Shown here piece by piece: positions 45,769-57,959 of a DNA stretch of 64,000 bases. Under the pieces are notes generated by a model, which worked only from the letters and a program-made list of their open reading frames with translations, searched no databases and was not told where the DNA came from. Position 1 is the stretch's first letter, and each line of letters opens with the position of its first letter. The stretch lies in the NCBI RefSeq assembly GCF_019393635.1, contig NC_057867.1:75705492-75769491 (forward strand). The letters are read 5' to 3'. Made by a program: the position numbers and the translations under genes. Source of the stretch: Dromiciops gliroides (Eukaryota > Chordata > Mammalia > Microbiotheria > Microbiotheriidae).

Positions 45769-45917
45769 TTTTTTTGAATAAAAGTATTTTATTATTTTCC
45801 AGTTACATGTAGAGATAGTTTTCAACATTTGTTTTTATAAGATTTCCAATTTCAAATTTTTCTCCCTCCCTCCCCTCCCTCCCCCCTCCCCTAGACAGCA
45901 GGTAATCTGATATAGGT

Positions 45918-45985
<68 letters not shown>

Positions 45986-46221
45986 ATCAAACACATTTCT
46001 GAATTAGTCATGTTATAAGAGAAGAATCAGAGCAAAAAGGGCAAACCTCAAAAAAGAAAAACAACAGCACCAAAACCAAAAGAAATAGTATGGTTCATTC
46101 AGCATCTATACTCCACAGTTCTTTTTTTCCTGGATTTGGAGATCCCCTTCCATCATGAGTTTCCTGGGACTCTCCTGTACCATTGCATTGGTGAGAAGAA
46201 TCTAGTCCATCACAGTTGATG
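45769..46221 (-). mobile_element. antisense L1 3' end (copy I)
   Basis: Short L1: T-run, 'gaataaaagtattttattattttccagttacatg', pyrimidine block, a very long TA run, then the 3' UTR text down to 'ctagtccatcacagttgatg'. It stops at the ORF2 stop-codon region, so only the 3' UTR inserted. Confidence 0.9.
45922..45982. repeat. (TA)n microsatellite in L1 3' UTR
   Basis: About 30 TA units at the 'gatataggttat' site. Confidence 0.95.
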
Positions 46222-46304
46222 TGTGTACATTTCCATAGAAGGAGACCTAGAGAACCATACCTGTCCACACACATACATATATATACACACACATACATAT
46301 GTGC

Positions 46305-46560
46305 ATGGTTAGAGTACTGGGTTGGAAGTCAAGAAGACCTGAGTTCAAATCTGGCCTCAGACACTTAGTAGCTGTGTGACCCTGGGCAAGTCACTTAACT
46401 TTTATTTGTCCCAGTTTCCTCATCTATAAGATGATGTGAAGAAGAAAATGGCAAACCACTCCAGTGTCTTTGCCAAGAAAACCCTATGGATGGCATTGGC
46501 ACGCTATGTTCCATGCGGTCATGGGGTCATACCTAACTGAACAACTGAGCAACAACAATA
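46305..46560 (+). mobile_element. Mar1-type SINE with RTE-like 3' end, sense
   Basis: MIR-type core ('ctggcctcagacacttagtagctgtgtgaccctgggcaag'), then the extended 3' end 'gcaaaccactccagtgtctttgccaagaaaaccctatggatggc...cggtcatggggtcatac...ctgaacaactgagcaacaaca'. This is the part shared with RTE/BovB-type LINEs. No A-tail, so mobilised by a different LINE from the A-tailed SINEs. Confidence 0.85.
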
Positions 46561-46640
46561 TGTGTATACAAATAGGTATACACATATACACACATGCATA
46601 TGCACATAGATACACATACATACATATAAAACATGCATGC
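46561..46640. repeat. TA/CA-rich simple sequence
   Basis: Interrupted TATACA and CACATA units following the SINE; a similar tract precedes it at 46262-46300. Confidence 0.85.
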
Positions 46641-46679
46641 ATAATTATCTTGCTGATTTTTTTTTTTTTTTGGTAAAAG

Positions 46680-47130
46680 GGCTGTTTAAAATCATCTGCC
46701 TCATTTACTCTACCTCTCTAGATCCTGAACTTGAACCTTGGACTAACAGAGATACCATCCTTCACATTGATTGTTCCACACACTTTCCATAGACATTGAA
46801 CACATTGCTTGGGGGGGGGGCAGGTCTGTGATGATGAGTATTTCTTTAACTATCTTGTATTGAGTAGATGTGATTATTATTCCTGCTTTTGTCTTCTGTG
46901 AAGTAAATGTTATAAGTATTCTTGCTTTTGCCTACATGTTCAGTGAATATTTTGTGTTTAAGAGTCATCCTAGTATCCATGAAGTTGGAAAGTCTTCAAA
47001 GCATGTGGGAGAGGTTCCTCTCTTCTTCATGGGGTTGGTCACAGGGTATGATCAAGACTTACAGGGTCAGAGTTTCTATGGTTTGCTATTTGCATTAGTG
47101 GAGGGAGGGAGAACTTTCAATATATACAGT
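46680..47130. other. unassigned
   Basis: No repeat or gene recognised. The 97-residue ORF at 46870-47163 runs into the next SINE and has no motif. Confidence 0.5.
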
Positions 47131-47272
47131 TTTTTTTGGGGGGGGGCAATGAGGATTAATTGACTTGTCCAGGGTCACAGAGCTAGTAAATGTCAAGTGT
47201 CTGAGGCTGGATTTGAACTCAAGTCCTGAATCCAGGACTGATGCTTTATCCACTGAACCACCTAGCTGCCCC
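47131..47272 (-). mobile_element. CORE-SINE, antisense
   Basis: Antisense copy ending 'ccacctagctgcccc'. Flanks 'caatatatacagttttttt' / 'caatgtatagagtttttta'. Confidence 0.94.
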
Positions 47273-48212
47273 AATGTATAGAGTTTTTTAAAAAAATGCT
47301 TAGCAATAGTGTGCTAGCATGGGGTGGGGGGAAGATATAGATGGAGAAATAGACTGACATGTAATTTATACATTGATTATTGTAGGATAGGCAATACAGT
47401 GTGTGCCCTGTAGGAGCTTATATTTGAATAGGGGAAGACCATACATTAAGAGGAACTCAAAAAGGGGAAGGGCAGTGTTGCTGCTGCAGGACAGCATAGA
47501 CTGGAGGTATCTGAGAGGTGCCATGAAGGTCTGTCACTCCTTAGCTGTGTAACTTGTGCTCTCTGGGCTTCCTTTTCTGCTTCGGTAAAGAGAATGAATA
47601 GATTGTCGCTCCATGTTCCCTCTCCAGCTGACTTTGACAAGATAAGCAGGTCTCTCTGTCACATCCTGGGCCATTCTGCTCCTCAGGTGGATGGAGCACA
47701 GCACTCATTCGTGGGTCTTTCTCCAGCTCACAGACCACATGTTTGCAGCAGATAGAAAGGAGCCCAGAGCAGGGAAGGTAGGACAGCCCTCTGCAAAGGC
47801 AATAAAACTCTGAGTGTCGAACACATTGGCAATTTCCACTTGCCTGGTTTTATGATCATCATGCCTCCAGGAATGATGAACTTTCACATCCTTTACTTTC
47901 AGATAGCTATGTGAAGGGTTTTTGTTGTCGTTGTTGTTGTTGTTGTTTTAATCAACTGTAGAAAGAAGAGAAGAAACAGAAAAAATGGCCATTTGAATAA
48001 AAGGCCTGTAATAATGTGCCTGATCACGCACACTTCAGAAGGGCTCTGTCCAGGAGGCCATTCCCTCGGTTTTGTGATCTTACATTCTCAGCACCTGCAG
48101 TTATAGCTTACCTGGAAAAATGGCATGAGACAAGTGACATTTTGGAAGAAGCCAACTAACTGCCTCTGTGGTGATGGGGGGTCTGTGTTTTTCCACCATT
48201 AACCTCCGACTT

Positions 48213-48213
<1 letters not shown>
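47273..48213. other. unassigned, with a weak MIR trace
   Basis: 47530-47600 ('cactccttagctgtgtaacttgtgctctctgggcttcc') may be a MIR core. A TTG run lies at 47922-47948. Confidence 0.45.

Positions 48214-48277
<64 letters not shown>
48214..48277. repeat. (CA)n microsatellite
   Basis: About 32 uninterrupted CA units, followed by a C-run at 48287-48296. Confidence 0.97.
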
Positions 48278-48279
<2 letters not shown>

Positions 48280-48297
48280 CTCTCCTCCCCCCCCCCT

Positions 48298-50220
48298 GTT
48301 TTTTCGCCTTCCAGAAGAATGGCAGTCAGATATGAAAAGTAAATTATACTTGATGCGTGTTTCTGAGCTGACTTCTCCCTGTGTGATCAACAACACTCAA
48401 GCACGCAGCAGGAAGGAAGACTTTGGGATGGGAGGGGAGACCAGGCAGGCAGCTGGGGAGAAAGCCGAGAAATGCTTTAAATAAAAATTATGCTTCAGCA
48501 GGCAGAGGGGCTAAATGACTTAAAGCAAGCAGTAAGTGGAATGGGCAGAGAAAAGAGAATACAAACTTATTGCTGGGTTTGGCATGTTTGTTTATTTAAT
48601 GATCAGGAAAATGTACAATTTCCTATTGGTATGTATGTTGATTTGTAGATTGAGTTCTTGTCTTGGAGAATTTTTGAAAGAGTACAGTGGAAAGAATGAG
48701 AATTGGAGGCTTATTTCAATGTGAATTGAGAGAGAAGGTTAACAGACAAGGCTTAGGAAATAATTCTGCTTCCTGAAATTAGTGCTGTCATTCAAAATCA
48801 ACAACAAAAGGATACAAAGTGGAAACATTAGAATGCTTTTGTTATTTTTTTGTTAACATGCAAAAAGTGTTAACTGTGGGCGATACAAAGTGAAGGGCTT
48901 CCATTCTCAGGTTGATTTTTTAAAAAAATTATTATTCTTCTTTTCACCTTTTTCCTTCTTTACTCCAATCTTGATGCCTGACTTCTTTAGAATTTTCATT
49001 TGGATTGAACCATTGTACCTTTAAAACCAAGTGTTCCAAAGCACTTGCTTTGCAGTTTTGGGGAGTTGTTATGTAGTTCTGAGGGGAGGAAAGGGGGGAA
49101 GAGAATAAGCAAAATGAGGCCCCAGAATTTCACAAAAACAAAAGCCTTTATGCTACTGGTCTCTGAGGCTCTACCTTCCTCCTGCTTCTGGTCACATGCA
49201 ATGTGAATTTAATTTATTTTCTCTTCTGAAAGGATTTACCAACTTCCTGTAGTTTATATAACAGCTACATGATTTTCTTGGAACCTGTCTCCCACTCACC
49301 ACCCCCCACCCCCAACCCCTGTCCATTGTAAAATCACCATGAAAGGTTTGTGGGCCCAAGATGGGGAGGATGCTCTTTGGAAGATATCAAGGTAGTGGTA
49401 GCTGGAATGCTTGAGTTCAGCACCAATAACCACCTCCCATTCCTATGCCAGACTCCACAATGCCAAGCTACTGGTCTTTTCCCCTCTAATTGTGTCTTGT
49501 CCTCTGGCAAAGAACGTTCTGAAACTCCTTTTCATTCTCTAAACATGATGCAGTTCCTGATCCCCTAAAGCTGTGTATTCGTTGCAGTTTCCAGATTCCA
49601 TTGGATCCACTTTTGCCTGTCTATCTCTTTGCTCAGGTTAGTTGACAGAGGAGTAGGTATATCACACAGGCCTTCTCAGTCCCTGGCAACTTTACTGGTA
49701 CATCTTAATTTATTTTCCATGGTCGAACTTTCCTCTTAACATCTCATCTTCTAATAATAAGCCCAGCACAATCTTGTCACCCCCGTTTGCCCCAAGATGT
49801 GTTGGGACTAGTCACCATCCTTATTGTTCTTTGTGTTGAACAGCTCTTCATGAGAAGAGCTTCTTCCCACTTCTTATCTTCACCTGCTTATCCACAGTTA
49901 TTTGCCTGTACTTGTCCTTTCCTGCAAACATGCTCAGCTCACAAGTTCCATTTAGTTCTCAAAACAACCTGTTTCATTTCTCTTCACAAATGCTTCCTTC
50001 TCACTATGTGTTGTTCTCTCCTAGTTGGATTTTTCCTTTTTCATTTTATCTTTAACTCTTTTAATTTTCCATCAAGCAACAGCAGATTCAAGAAGGCCTG
50101 GGTATAGATCCAACTGTGTGTGAATTTGGGCAAGATTTCCCCTCTTAGTGTTCAAGGCAGCTCTCTAAGACTCTTCTGAGTTGGAGAGAAGGGGGTGACT
50201 TCATTTTGTTGCCCAGGAGT
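48298..50220. other. unassigned, likely single-copy
   Basis: Nearly 2 kb with no transposon I can name, the longest such stretch in the window. Small ORFs at 48536-48724, 49350-49568 and 49787-50107 show no domain. Confidence 0.5.
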
Positions 50221-51060
50221 TGCTTCATCCAGTGAAATCACAGGTCTTATCCACATCCCTTAATTTCACATTAGTGCCCATTTGGACCAGAATCTTATTT
50301 GTAAGGAAATGGATTGTGAGTCATCTTTATTCGTCAGACTAGATAGTGGGTTCCTGTTTATCTTAGAGCATGATATTAATGAGGAAAAGGCCATGGGTTC
50401 AAGCCTAAGGTGGTGTAGTTAATGTCACATCTACAAAGTCCATTCCATGGCAATCAAGTCCTATCTCTCTGGTATGCCTGATACTTGTCATCAGGGTTTG
50501 GAGTGTGTGTGTTTGTGTGTAGAGGGGGTGGCGTTGAGCATCAGAGGAGCCCCATACCTTTGCATAGGCTCTGGGTGCTAACGAGGATTCAGCTCTTTCA
50601 GCTTAATAAAGGAAGTACAGAAAAAGAAATCACTCAGACCTAGGTGAAGCTGCCCAGTTTTCTCATTAGTGCTGGGCAGAGGGTTACTTATTACAGAAGA
50701 ACATAAAAAACCCTTTAGATAATATGCGTGAGGCATGTAGTTAATCCACTAAAGAATCCATTAAAAACAGCTCTTATACAGAGCTGCTAATTACCCATTC
50801 ATTAAATGGAATCATAAATGACATTTCCAACATATTCTAATCTTTCTATCGAGTCATTTTCCCTAACTTCCATCTATCTTGACATTTATCATCTATATCT
50901 ATTTAATGTGTATTTGAAATAATTGATCTGGCATATTGCAGAGAAAATAACTGAGGGAAGAATTAGAGTAAAACCTCACTAATTTGGAATAAAGGACAGC
51001 CTGGAATCAAATGGGGGAAACTCCAAATGATAGGATTTGAAAAACATTTATGTGTCTAAT
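50221..51060. other. unassigned, AT-rich single-copy segment
   Basis: 50640-50940 has balanced AT-rich sequence with TAATTA-type words ('gctaattacccattcattaaatgg') and no repeat signature. It could be a conserved non-coding element, but this cannot be shown from one sequence. Confidence 0.35.
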
Positions 51061-51080
51061 AGTTAACCCCAGACATCTTT

Positions 51081-51221
51081 TTTTTAGTGAGGCAATTGGG
51101 GTTAAGTGACTTGCCCAAGGTCACACAGCTAGTAAGTGTTAAGTGTCTGAGGCCGGATTTGAACTGAGGTACTCCTGACTCCAGGACCGGTGCTCTATCC
51201 ACTGCGCCACCTAGCTGCCCC
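51081..51221 (-). mobile_element. CORE-SINE, antisense, young
   Basis: Near-consensus antisense copy. Exact 17-bp TSD taaccccagacatcttt at 51064-51080 and 51222-51238. Confidence 0.96.
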
Positions 51222-51238
51222 TAACCCCAGACATCTTT

Positions 51239-52200
51239 AAAGAAATGGAAGGAATCCTGGGAAGATAACAGAGAAGCAGCTTCCTCCTCCTAAACCCATA
51301 TTATGGAGAAGAATGTCCTCAATTGGGACAAGTACAAAGATGAGGCAAATAGCATGTCAGAAAGCTGAAGAATCTTGGAAACAGGAAGCATGTGAAAAAG
51401 CAAGAAAAGATGAGGAAGAAGACAGGAATTTCTATTTCAGGGCGGTGGTGGTAGATCATCTTCCTCTATTTGTGAATATATGCCGGATATCCCCGAAGTC
51501 TAAGTGCAGTTTTGCTCTATTAAAGGTTACAAGACTGCACTTTGGGGACAGTGTGTATGGGTGACAGGATAATATTGAGGAGCTTTGCAGGTGGGTGAGG
51601 AGAAACTAGGCTAGTGGGGGCCAGGACAAGACTAATCAGGCCTCATCGTAAAGATGGGTCACTGTGCTTTTGGGGTGGTGGAAAAGTGAGCTAGAACACT
51701 GTGGGACAGATTATAGCAGAAGAAGGGATTGGGTCCTGCTGAAAAAAAGAGTGAGTGCTCTAACCACAATGGGAAGTGGCCCTTGCTGCAGAGACGTCAA
51801 GGAGTGGGAGGCATCAGAAGTGACCTGAAAAGATAGCAATTAATAGGTCATCGATGACTTTGAAAAGAGCAGCTTGAGTGAGTGCTGAGGTCAGGAGCCA
51901 TGTCACAAGAGGACATGGTGGATGGTTAGAAAGTAGAGGAAGCAATTCCAGAAGCTGCTTTCTGGAAGTTTAGGAGTGAAGGGAAAACACCATAGCAAAT
52001 GAAAAGTGGAGAGATGGGCCAAGAGATGATTTAGGGTTGGGTTCTTTTTGTTTTGTTTTGTTTTATTTTTAGGACAAGGGAGATATTAGCACATATGAAT
52101 GAATGAATGAACGGAGTGAGTGAGTGAATGAATGAATGAAAAAGTATTTCATGACCAATATGGAAATATGTTTTGCATGACTTTACTTTTGTAACTGCTA
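51239..52200. other. unassigned, possibly with decayed dispersed repeat
   Basis: 51840-51970 ('gatgactttgaaaagagcagcttgagtgagtgctgaggtcagg') fits the late part of the dispersed repeat also seen at 44320-45420. The rest is unrecognised. Confidence 0.4.
52097..52141. repeat. (GAAT)n/(GTGA)n microsatellite
   Basis: Imperfect tetranucleotide run. Confidence 0.9.
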
Positions 52201-52217
52201 TCATATTGCTTGCTTGC

Positions 52218-52374
52218 TTTTTTTTTCCTTTTTTTTTAAGTGAGGCAGTTGGGGTTAAGTGACTTGCCCAGGGTCACACAGCTAGTAAGTGTTAAGTGTC
52301 TGAGGCCGGATTTGAACTCAGGTACTCCTGACTCCAGGGCCGGTGCTCTATCCACTGCGCCACTGAGCTGCCCC
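52218..52374 (-). mobile_element. CORE-SINE, antisense
   Basis: Long interrupted T-tail, near-consensus body, ends 'cactgagctgcccc'. 'atattgcttgcttttt' is repeated at 52203 and 52375. Confidence 0.95.
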
Positions 52375-52620
52375 ATATTGCTTGCTTTTTAATGGGTGGG
52401 GGAGTGGCAGGAGGGAAGAAGAGAAAAATTAAAAATGACAAGCCTTTAATAAGCATTTACTCTGCCCAGAGCCCTATCCTAAATGCCAGGGACACAAACA
52501 GGAAAGCAAGGCCAGCCCTGCTCTCAGGAGCTCACATATATGGGAGTTTCAGCTTCCAGTCACATAGGCAGATAGATTTTCCAGTCCTCAAGGTGGGGCA
52601 GCACAGCAGAGACTAAGGCA

Positions 52621-52868
<248 letters not shown>

Positions 52869-52872
<4 letters not shown>

Positions 52873-53014
52873 TTTTTTAGTGAGGCAATTGGGGTTAAGT
52901 GACTTGCCCAGAGTCACACAGCTAGTAAGTGTTAAGTGTCTGAGGCCGGATTTGAACTCAGGTACTCCTGACTCCAGGGCCGGTGCTCTATCTACTGCGC
53001 CACCTAGCTGCCCC
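52869..53014 (-). mobile_element. CORE-SINE, antisense, with expanded tail
   Basis: Near-consensus antisense body. The 13-bp repeat ggcattttctttc occurs at 52617-52629 and 53015-53027. The left copy merges into the microsatellite, which is therefore part of the insertion. Confidence 0.95.
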
Positions 53015-53027
53015 GGCATTTTCTTTC

Positions 53028-53505
53028 ATGTCATTTCAACTGGTAACACCAAGTCTGTTTCTGCTCCTGAACCACTTGCCCCTGCCAAGGCCTTCAGTGA
53101 GGAGAATTTTCTTTTCTGGGCCTTCCTTCAGTAGCAGTGACTATAGCAACTGCAATAGCAGTTGCTAGGTAGCATCTCCACAGGGTTTTCTTCCTGTGAT
53201 GATGAGTTCTGGAGCTGGGTAAGAAGCAGACCTGGTGGCCTGGGGGACATTGTTGTCCCTGAGGTTCTTATTCTTCCATGCCTATTTGTGGCAGTTGGTG
53301 GTGGTAGAAGTTGGGTCCTTCCTCCCTCAGTGATGGCCTGGGCTAGAAGCAAGGTCAGTCATCTGGGGACACAGCTATTCCCAGGGCTCTTGTGCTCAGG
53401 GTTCTGGGCTTTATTCACTGGGGGCAAAGAGGAGGACTTAGTCAAAGTGGTGATTTGACTTTCCTTGTAGGCAGAGGAATAATAATAATTATAAAGATCC
53501 AGGTG
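53028..53505. other. unassigned
   Basis: GC-richer, with opposing ORFs (53128-53352, 53162-53458) and no recognised motif. Confidence 0.45.
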
Positions 53506-53509
53506 CTTG

Positions 53510-53705
53510 TAGAATGAATGCTAGACTGGAACTTGGGCAAGACTTTACTTCAAATCATCCCTCTGAAATTTAGTAGCTACTTACTACTATTTGACTATGG
53601 GCAAATCACTGAACCTCTCAGTGCCTCTTTTCTCATCTGTAAAATGGGCAATATGTACCTACTTCACAGGGTTGTAAAGATCAAATGATATACTAAGCAA
53701 AAAAC
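53510..53705 (+). mobile_element. MIR, sense
   Basis: 'gactatgggcaaatcactgaacctctcagtgcctcttttctcatctgtaaaatgggcaatatgtacctacttcacagggttgt' is a clear MIR. Confidence 0.85.
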
Positions 53706-54050
53706 ATAGTGGCAAAAGTTCCAGATGCCAATGCAGAAGAAAACCTGGCCAGCCTTCAAGTGTCCTCTGAAGAATATGCCACATGGCAAAAACACTTCCT
53801 GTTGGAAGAGAATGGATCAGCAAGAAAAAATGGAGCCCTGTTAATTCCCTCACTCCAGTGGCAAGTACCTGCTCCATCCACTTCCTGCTTCCACATTGCC
53901 CCACGAAAATGGGGGCAGATCCAGAATGGGTTATGTTTCTTTGTGGCAACAGACCTCAGATAGAACCAGTATCATGAGTGCTCCTGTGTTTTAGGCTTCA
54001 AGCTTGCTGGGGCTCGAAATCTCCAGGAGATGCAGCAGTCAGGGCTGAGG
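53706..54050. other. unassigned
   Basis: Overlapping ORFs in three frames, none with a recognisable domain. Confidence 0.45.
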
Positions 54051-54068
54051 CATGAGCATGAGACAGTC

Positions 54069-54218
54069 TTTTTTTTTTTTTGGTGGGGCAGTGAGGGTTA
54101 AATGACTTGCCCAGGGTCACAGAGCTAGTAAGTGTCAAGTGTCTGAGGTCATATTTGAACTCAGGTCCTCCTGAATCCAGGGCCAGTGCTTTATCCACTG
54201 TGTCATCTAGCTGCCCCC
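54069..54218 (-). mobile_element. CORE-SINE, antisense
   Basis: Antisense copy with imperfect flanks 'agcatgagacagtctt' / 'agcatgagacattctt'. Confidence 0.94.
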
Positions 54219-54399
54219 CAGCATGAGACATTCTTCGACATGAATTGTGGCAACAGACTTAGTGGGCAGCTCTGACTAGCCAGGCACACTCAAGGAGAAA
54301 CTAACTGATCATTAACAAATTTTTATACACATGCACACACATATGTGCATCTGTGTATAGACAGATAAATAGATGCCGCCTCCTTTTTTACTCTATATT

Positions 54400-54712
54400 A
54401 TATGCTTTTCCCACTTAACAAAGAAAAATACCTATTAAGTCATATAGAAGCAGCTTTGTCTAACAGCATCTACATCTTTCTGTACCGATAGTTCCTCACC
54501 TCTTTCCCAAGAGGAAAAAAAGTATGTTTTATCATGACTCCATTCCATTTTACCCAAGCTTGCTGCTTTTTCATGTGTTCCTTTACAATTGTAATCACTA
54601 CGGATCCTGTTTTCCTGGTTCTGTTTACTTTACTCTCCATCATCTTGTATGGTTTCCCACATTCCTCTTAGTCATCGTTTCTTATGGTATATATGCCATC
54701 ATATTCATAGGG
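54400..54712 (-). mobile_element. old L1 fragment, 3' end
   Basis: 'cctggttctgtttactttactctccatcatcttgtatggtttcccac...catcgtttcttatggtatatatgccatcatattcata' is a decayed version of the L1 block at 13330-13440 (antisense). Confidence 0.65.
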
Positions 54713-55405
54713 GAAAGGATAAGGAATGAACCTGTGATGTCATTGGTACCAGGACCTCCCAGGCAAGGAAATATATACCAGTGCATGCTGGCACCTTCTG
54801 GGAGGTAACATTTCAAAAGGTTTGAGAGACATCATTTTGGGGTAATTTAATCATGATATTAATAAGGCTAGCAGGTTATTAATAAAAGGATGGTTATTTA
54901 GCTTACTTTTAGTCCAAGACAATCATGGTGGTAGACTCAAAGTTTATATACCCTTCATATACTCTTATAGGCAATCCATCAAAGGGAAGTAAAATCTAAT
55001 TGATGGAGGTGGACTGTATTAAAAGGGCTGAGTATCTGTTGGATAGGGAAAGGATCTCTATACCACACTACCCATAGTGTTAGGCTATCAATTCAAAGAA
55101 TGTATACCCCACCCAAGCTTGAGTAGAACACAATGGGCTTCCCCACCCTAAATTCAATTCCTTGAGAGGTTGGGTGGGGTCTGACCTAGAGTAAGAAAAG
55201 TCAATACAATCTCATTATCATTATCATTATCAAGAAAAGGAAACCTTTTAAAGTGAGGATTTTAGAAAAAGGGGATATCCTCTGAATCTCCCCAAGATAT
55301 TGGTTATTAATAATCATTTCTCACAATACAGACTTCCTAATGACTTTCTTTCCATAGTTCTAAAATTCAGACAACCAAGTTAAAATTAGGTGGAGTATAT
55401 GAACA
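54713..55405. other. unassigned, possible retroviral LTR or internal sequence
   Basis: No family could be fixed. ATTATC repeats at 55214-55232. No ORF of note. Confidence 0.4.
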
Positions 55406-55409
55406 TAAT

Positions 55410-55690
55410 CAGCAAATAAGCATTTCTTAAGTGTCTAGCATGTACCAGGCATTGTGCTAAGTGCTGGTATTACAAAGAAAGGCAAAAAACTAGTCCATAC
55501 TCACAAAGAGTATGTAGTTAGTTTAATGGTGGGTGCAACATCTAAACAAGAATGTACAAACAAGCTATAGTCAGAATAAATTGGAGATGATCAACAGGGG
55601 GAAGGGACTAAGGTTATAGAGAACTGGAAAAAGGCTTTCTATAAAGGGGGTTAGAGGTTTAAGTAGGACTTGAAGGAAGCCAGTCTATGT
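55410..55690 (+). mobile_element. dispersed repeat, 5' part
   Basis: 'cagcaaataagcatttcttaagtgtctagcatgtaccaggcattgtgctaagtgctggtattacaaagaaaggca...acaagctatagtcagaataaattggagatgatc...gaggtttaagtaggacttgaaggaagcc'. Same family as 33380 and 35585. Confidence 0.65.
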
Positions 55691-55924
55691 CAAAAGCTAG
55701 ATCTGGACGCCAACAAAACAGCTAGCTAGGTGGCATAGACCAAATCAACCAACCTCTCATCTTGGGGAAGCAGACAAGGAGTCACATTGTCACATTGTTA
55801 CATTGACAGATCAATCCATTCAAAGTGAATGGAGTCCAGACATATGCCTCACTTCCCTTTTTCCCTTGATAGACATACAGAAAGGCAGACATGGCTACTT
55901 AACTATTTTGTTTCCCATGAATGA

Positions 55925-56035
55925 CTTTAATCAATCAGTAAGCATATATTAAGTGCCTGCTGTGTATATATTAAGTGCCTACTGTGTGCTAGGCACTGTG
56001 CTAAACACAAACTTTCCAAGTAAACAACTCATTGA
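55925..56035 (+). mobile_element. dispersed repeat start with internal duplication
   Basis: 'tatattaagtgcctgctgtg' is followed at once by 'tatattaagtgcctactgtgtgctaggcactgtgctaaac', a roughly 25-bp tandem duplication of the repeat's first bases. Confidence 0.6.
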
Positions 56036-56040
56036 CTAAA

Positions 56041-56282
56041 AGGGCAGCTAGGTGGTGCTGCAGTAAATAGAGTGGCTGACCTGGAGTCAGGAAAACCCAG
56101 TTCAAATTTGATCTCAGACACTAGCTCTGTGACCCTGGGCAAGTCACTTCACCCTGTTTGCCTCTGTTTCCTCATCTGTAAAATGAGCTGGAGAAGGAAA
56201 TAGTAAAACAATGCTGTATCTTTGCCAGGAAAACCCCAAATGGGGTCATGAAGAGTGGGACATGACTGAACAATAATAACAC
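56041..56282 (+). mobile_element. Mar1-type SINE with RTE-like 3' end, sense
   Basis: Head 'gggcagctaggtggtgctgcag', core, 'cctcatctgtaaaatgagctggagaaggaa', then 'tatctttgccaggaaaaccccaaatggggtcatgaagagtgggacatgactgaacaataat'. This is the most complete copy of this SINE type here. Confidence 0.88.
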
Positions 56283-56543
56283 TTTCTGTTCAATATTAGA
56301 AATTGTCCTCATTACACTAAATGCAGCTTATGACATTTCCCCTAACACTACATGTATTTAGATGGAGAATTCTTATAAAAAGTTTTTAAAGTTAAATGAC
56401 TTGCTCCATATGTAATGAGTTTGTTTTACTAGTCTCAGTCATAATGTTTCTTGTTTTTCATATTGTTACCCTTCACATTTGGATTTGATGCTGTTGACCA
56501 AAATGGAACCTTTTATAATGCACCCATGGGTTTACTTTACACA

Positions 56544-56583
<40 letters not shown>

Positions 56584-57355
56584 ACACGTACATATATATA
56601 AACATATGGTCAAGCCCCTGAAATCAGCAAGTCTCTTGTTGTCCAAAGGAATATTAACATGGATTAGAATATAACTGAGCGTGTGCTGCATTTATATTGG
56701 ACTAGCAGACTGCTTCCAGTGTGTAAAACAGTGTATTTTATATATTGGGAATGTTTGGTAAATTAAATTGACAGTTCATCATTTCAGAGCCCTCACCCCT
56801 TTCTCTTCTTCAGATCTGCAGCTAGCCCAGGATGAAACGGTGCTTTGCTATCTGGATTGCTGAATGAATGATAAACTCAATTAGTTTTCTATATTCTGCC
56901 ATCTTTACTTTTTTAGATAGGATATTTCAGAACCTATCCAACCATCTATCCTGGCCATCTGATACTTGACAAATGTTTTTTCATTCATTTATTCATTCAT
57001 TCATGCTAAGGGGGAGTTTTTCTCTCTGCAATGACAGCTATCTCTCAGCCTAGCCTTGTGGTTCTGTTTAGGATTAAAATACCATGCAGCACAACTACTA
57101 CATGTATTCCATCCCATGACCCACCTTCTAGGCAGAATCATGCAGGGGTTAAGAGTTGGACCACTCCTCCTAACAGTGCTAAATTATGATCTATATTATC
57201 ATTGCATCCCTCCCCAAATGTTTCCCCTCAGCTGAAAAAATTTATGGTGATATTCTCTCCCTTTGATGCACCTACATGAAGGACATGTCTTCGTGATATC
57301 AAATGAATATTTATGGAATGCCTCTTAATGCCAGAACCAATCCTGCCCTACCAGA
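56283..57355. other. unassigned, with a TA run at 56544-56581
   Basis: About 18 TA units; a TTCA run at 56983-57003. No gene or repeat family recognised. Confidence 0.5.
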
Positions 57356-57360
57356 CAGGA

Positions 57361-57413
57361 GTATCCATCGAATGAATGAAAGAATGAGTGAACGAATTAA
57401 TGAATGAATGAAT
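57361..57413. repeat. (GAAT)n microsatellite
   Basis: Imperfect GAAT/GAAC/GAGT units. Confidence 0.85.
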
Positions 57414-57955
57414 TCTATCAGAACCTTGGCCTCTATTATGTGGCCCTTAGCTCTCTTAAGGGTGGTAAACCATTGACTTCTTTCTCTGGACAGCTCCTTC
57501 CCCTTCCTTGTCTTTGATTCCTTCCAAGCAGTTTGAAACTCCCTCCTCTTGTGCAGACTTGAACCACTGGGTAAGGCTGTCTTGGCAGAAGCATTTCTCT
57601 GAAAAGGTCTATGAAGAATGGTAGGTGTGTATGACTGGACTATCATGGGATTGCTTAGAAAGGAGGGGGGTTGTTAATTTCTAATCACGGTAATTGTCAG
57701 CATTGAAAATTTAATTTGATCACAGTCTGAGAAACTAGTTAAAGACCCATCACTTTTACTCCTGAGGAGACAATGGAAGCTTTCATCAGTCATTTGGAAC
57801 TTCACACAGACATGTAGAGACCAGTCAAAGGAATTTGGAGCAAGTGAAATAGTAATAAGTCGGAACAAAACTAAGGCTTAGCTAAGTTGCTGTGGTGATC
57901 TTAAGACATTGGGAATTCATGATCCACAGGCTAAGGGAGGGTGCCATGAGGATGA
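57414..57955. other. unassigned
   Basis: The 111-residue minus-strand ORF at 57311-57646 has no recognisable domain. Confidence 0.45.
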
Positions 57956-57959
57956 AAAA

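Noticed and set aside
53659..53977. Overlapping ORFs of 64-96 residues as a possible exon
   Set aside because: Open in three frames on both strands with no splice-site pattern or known domain; most likely chance.
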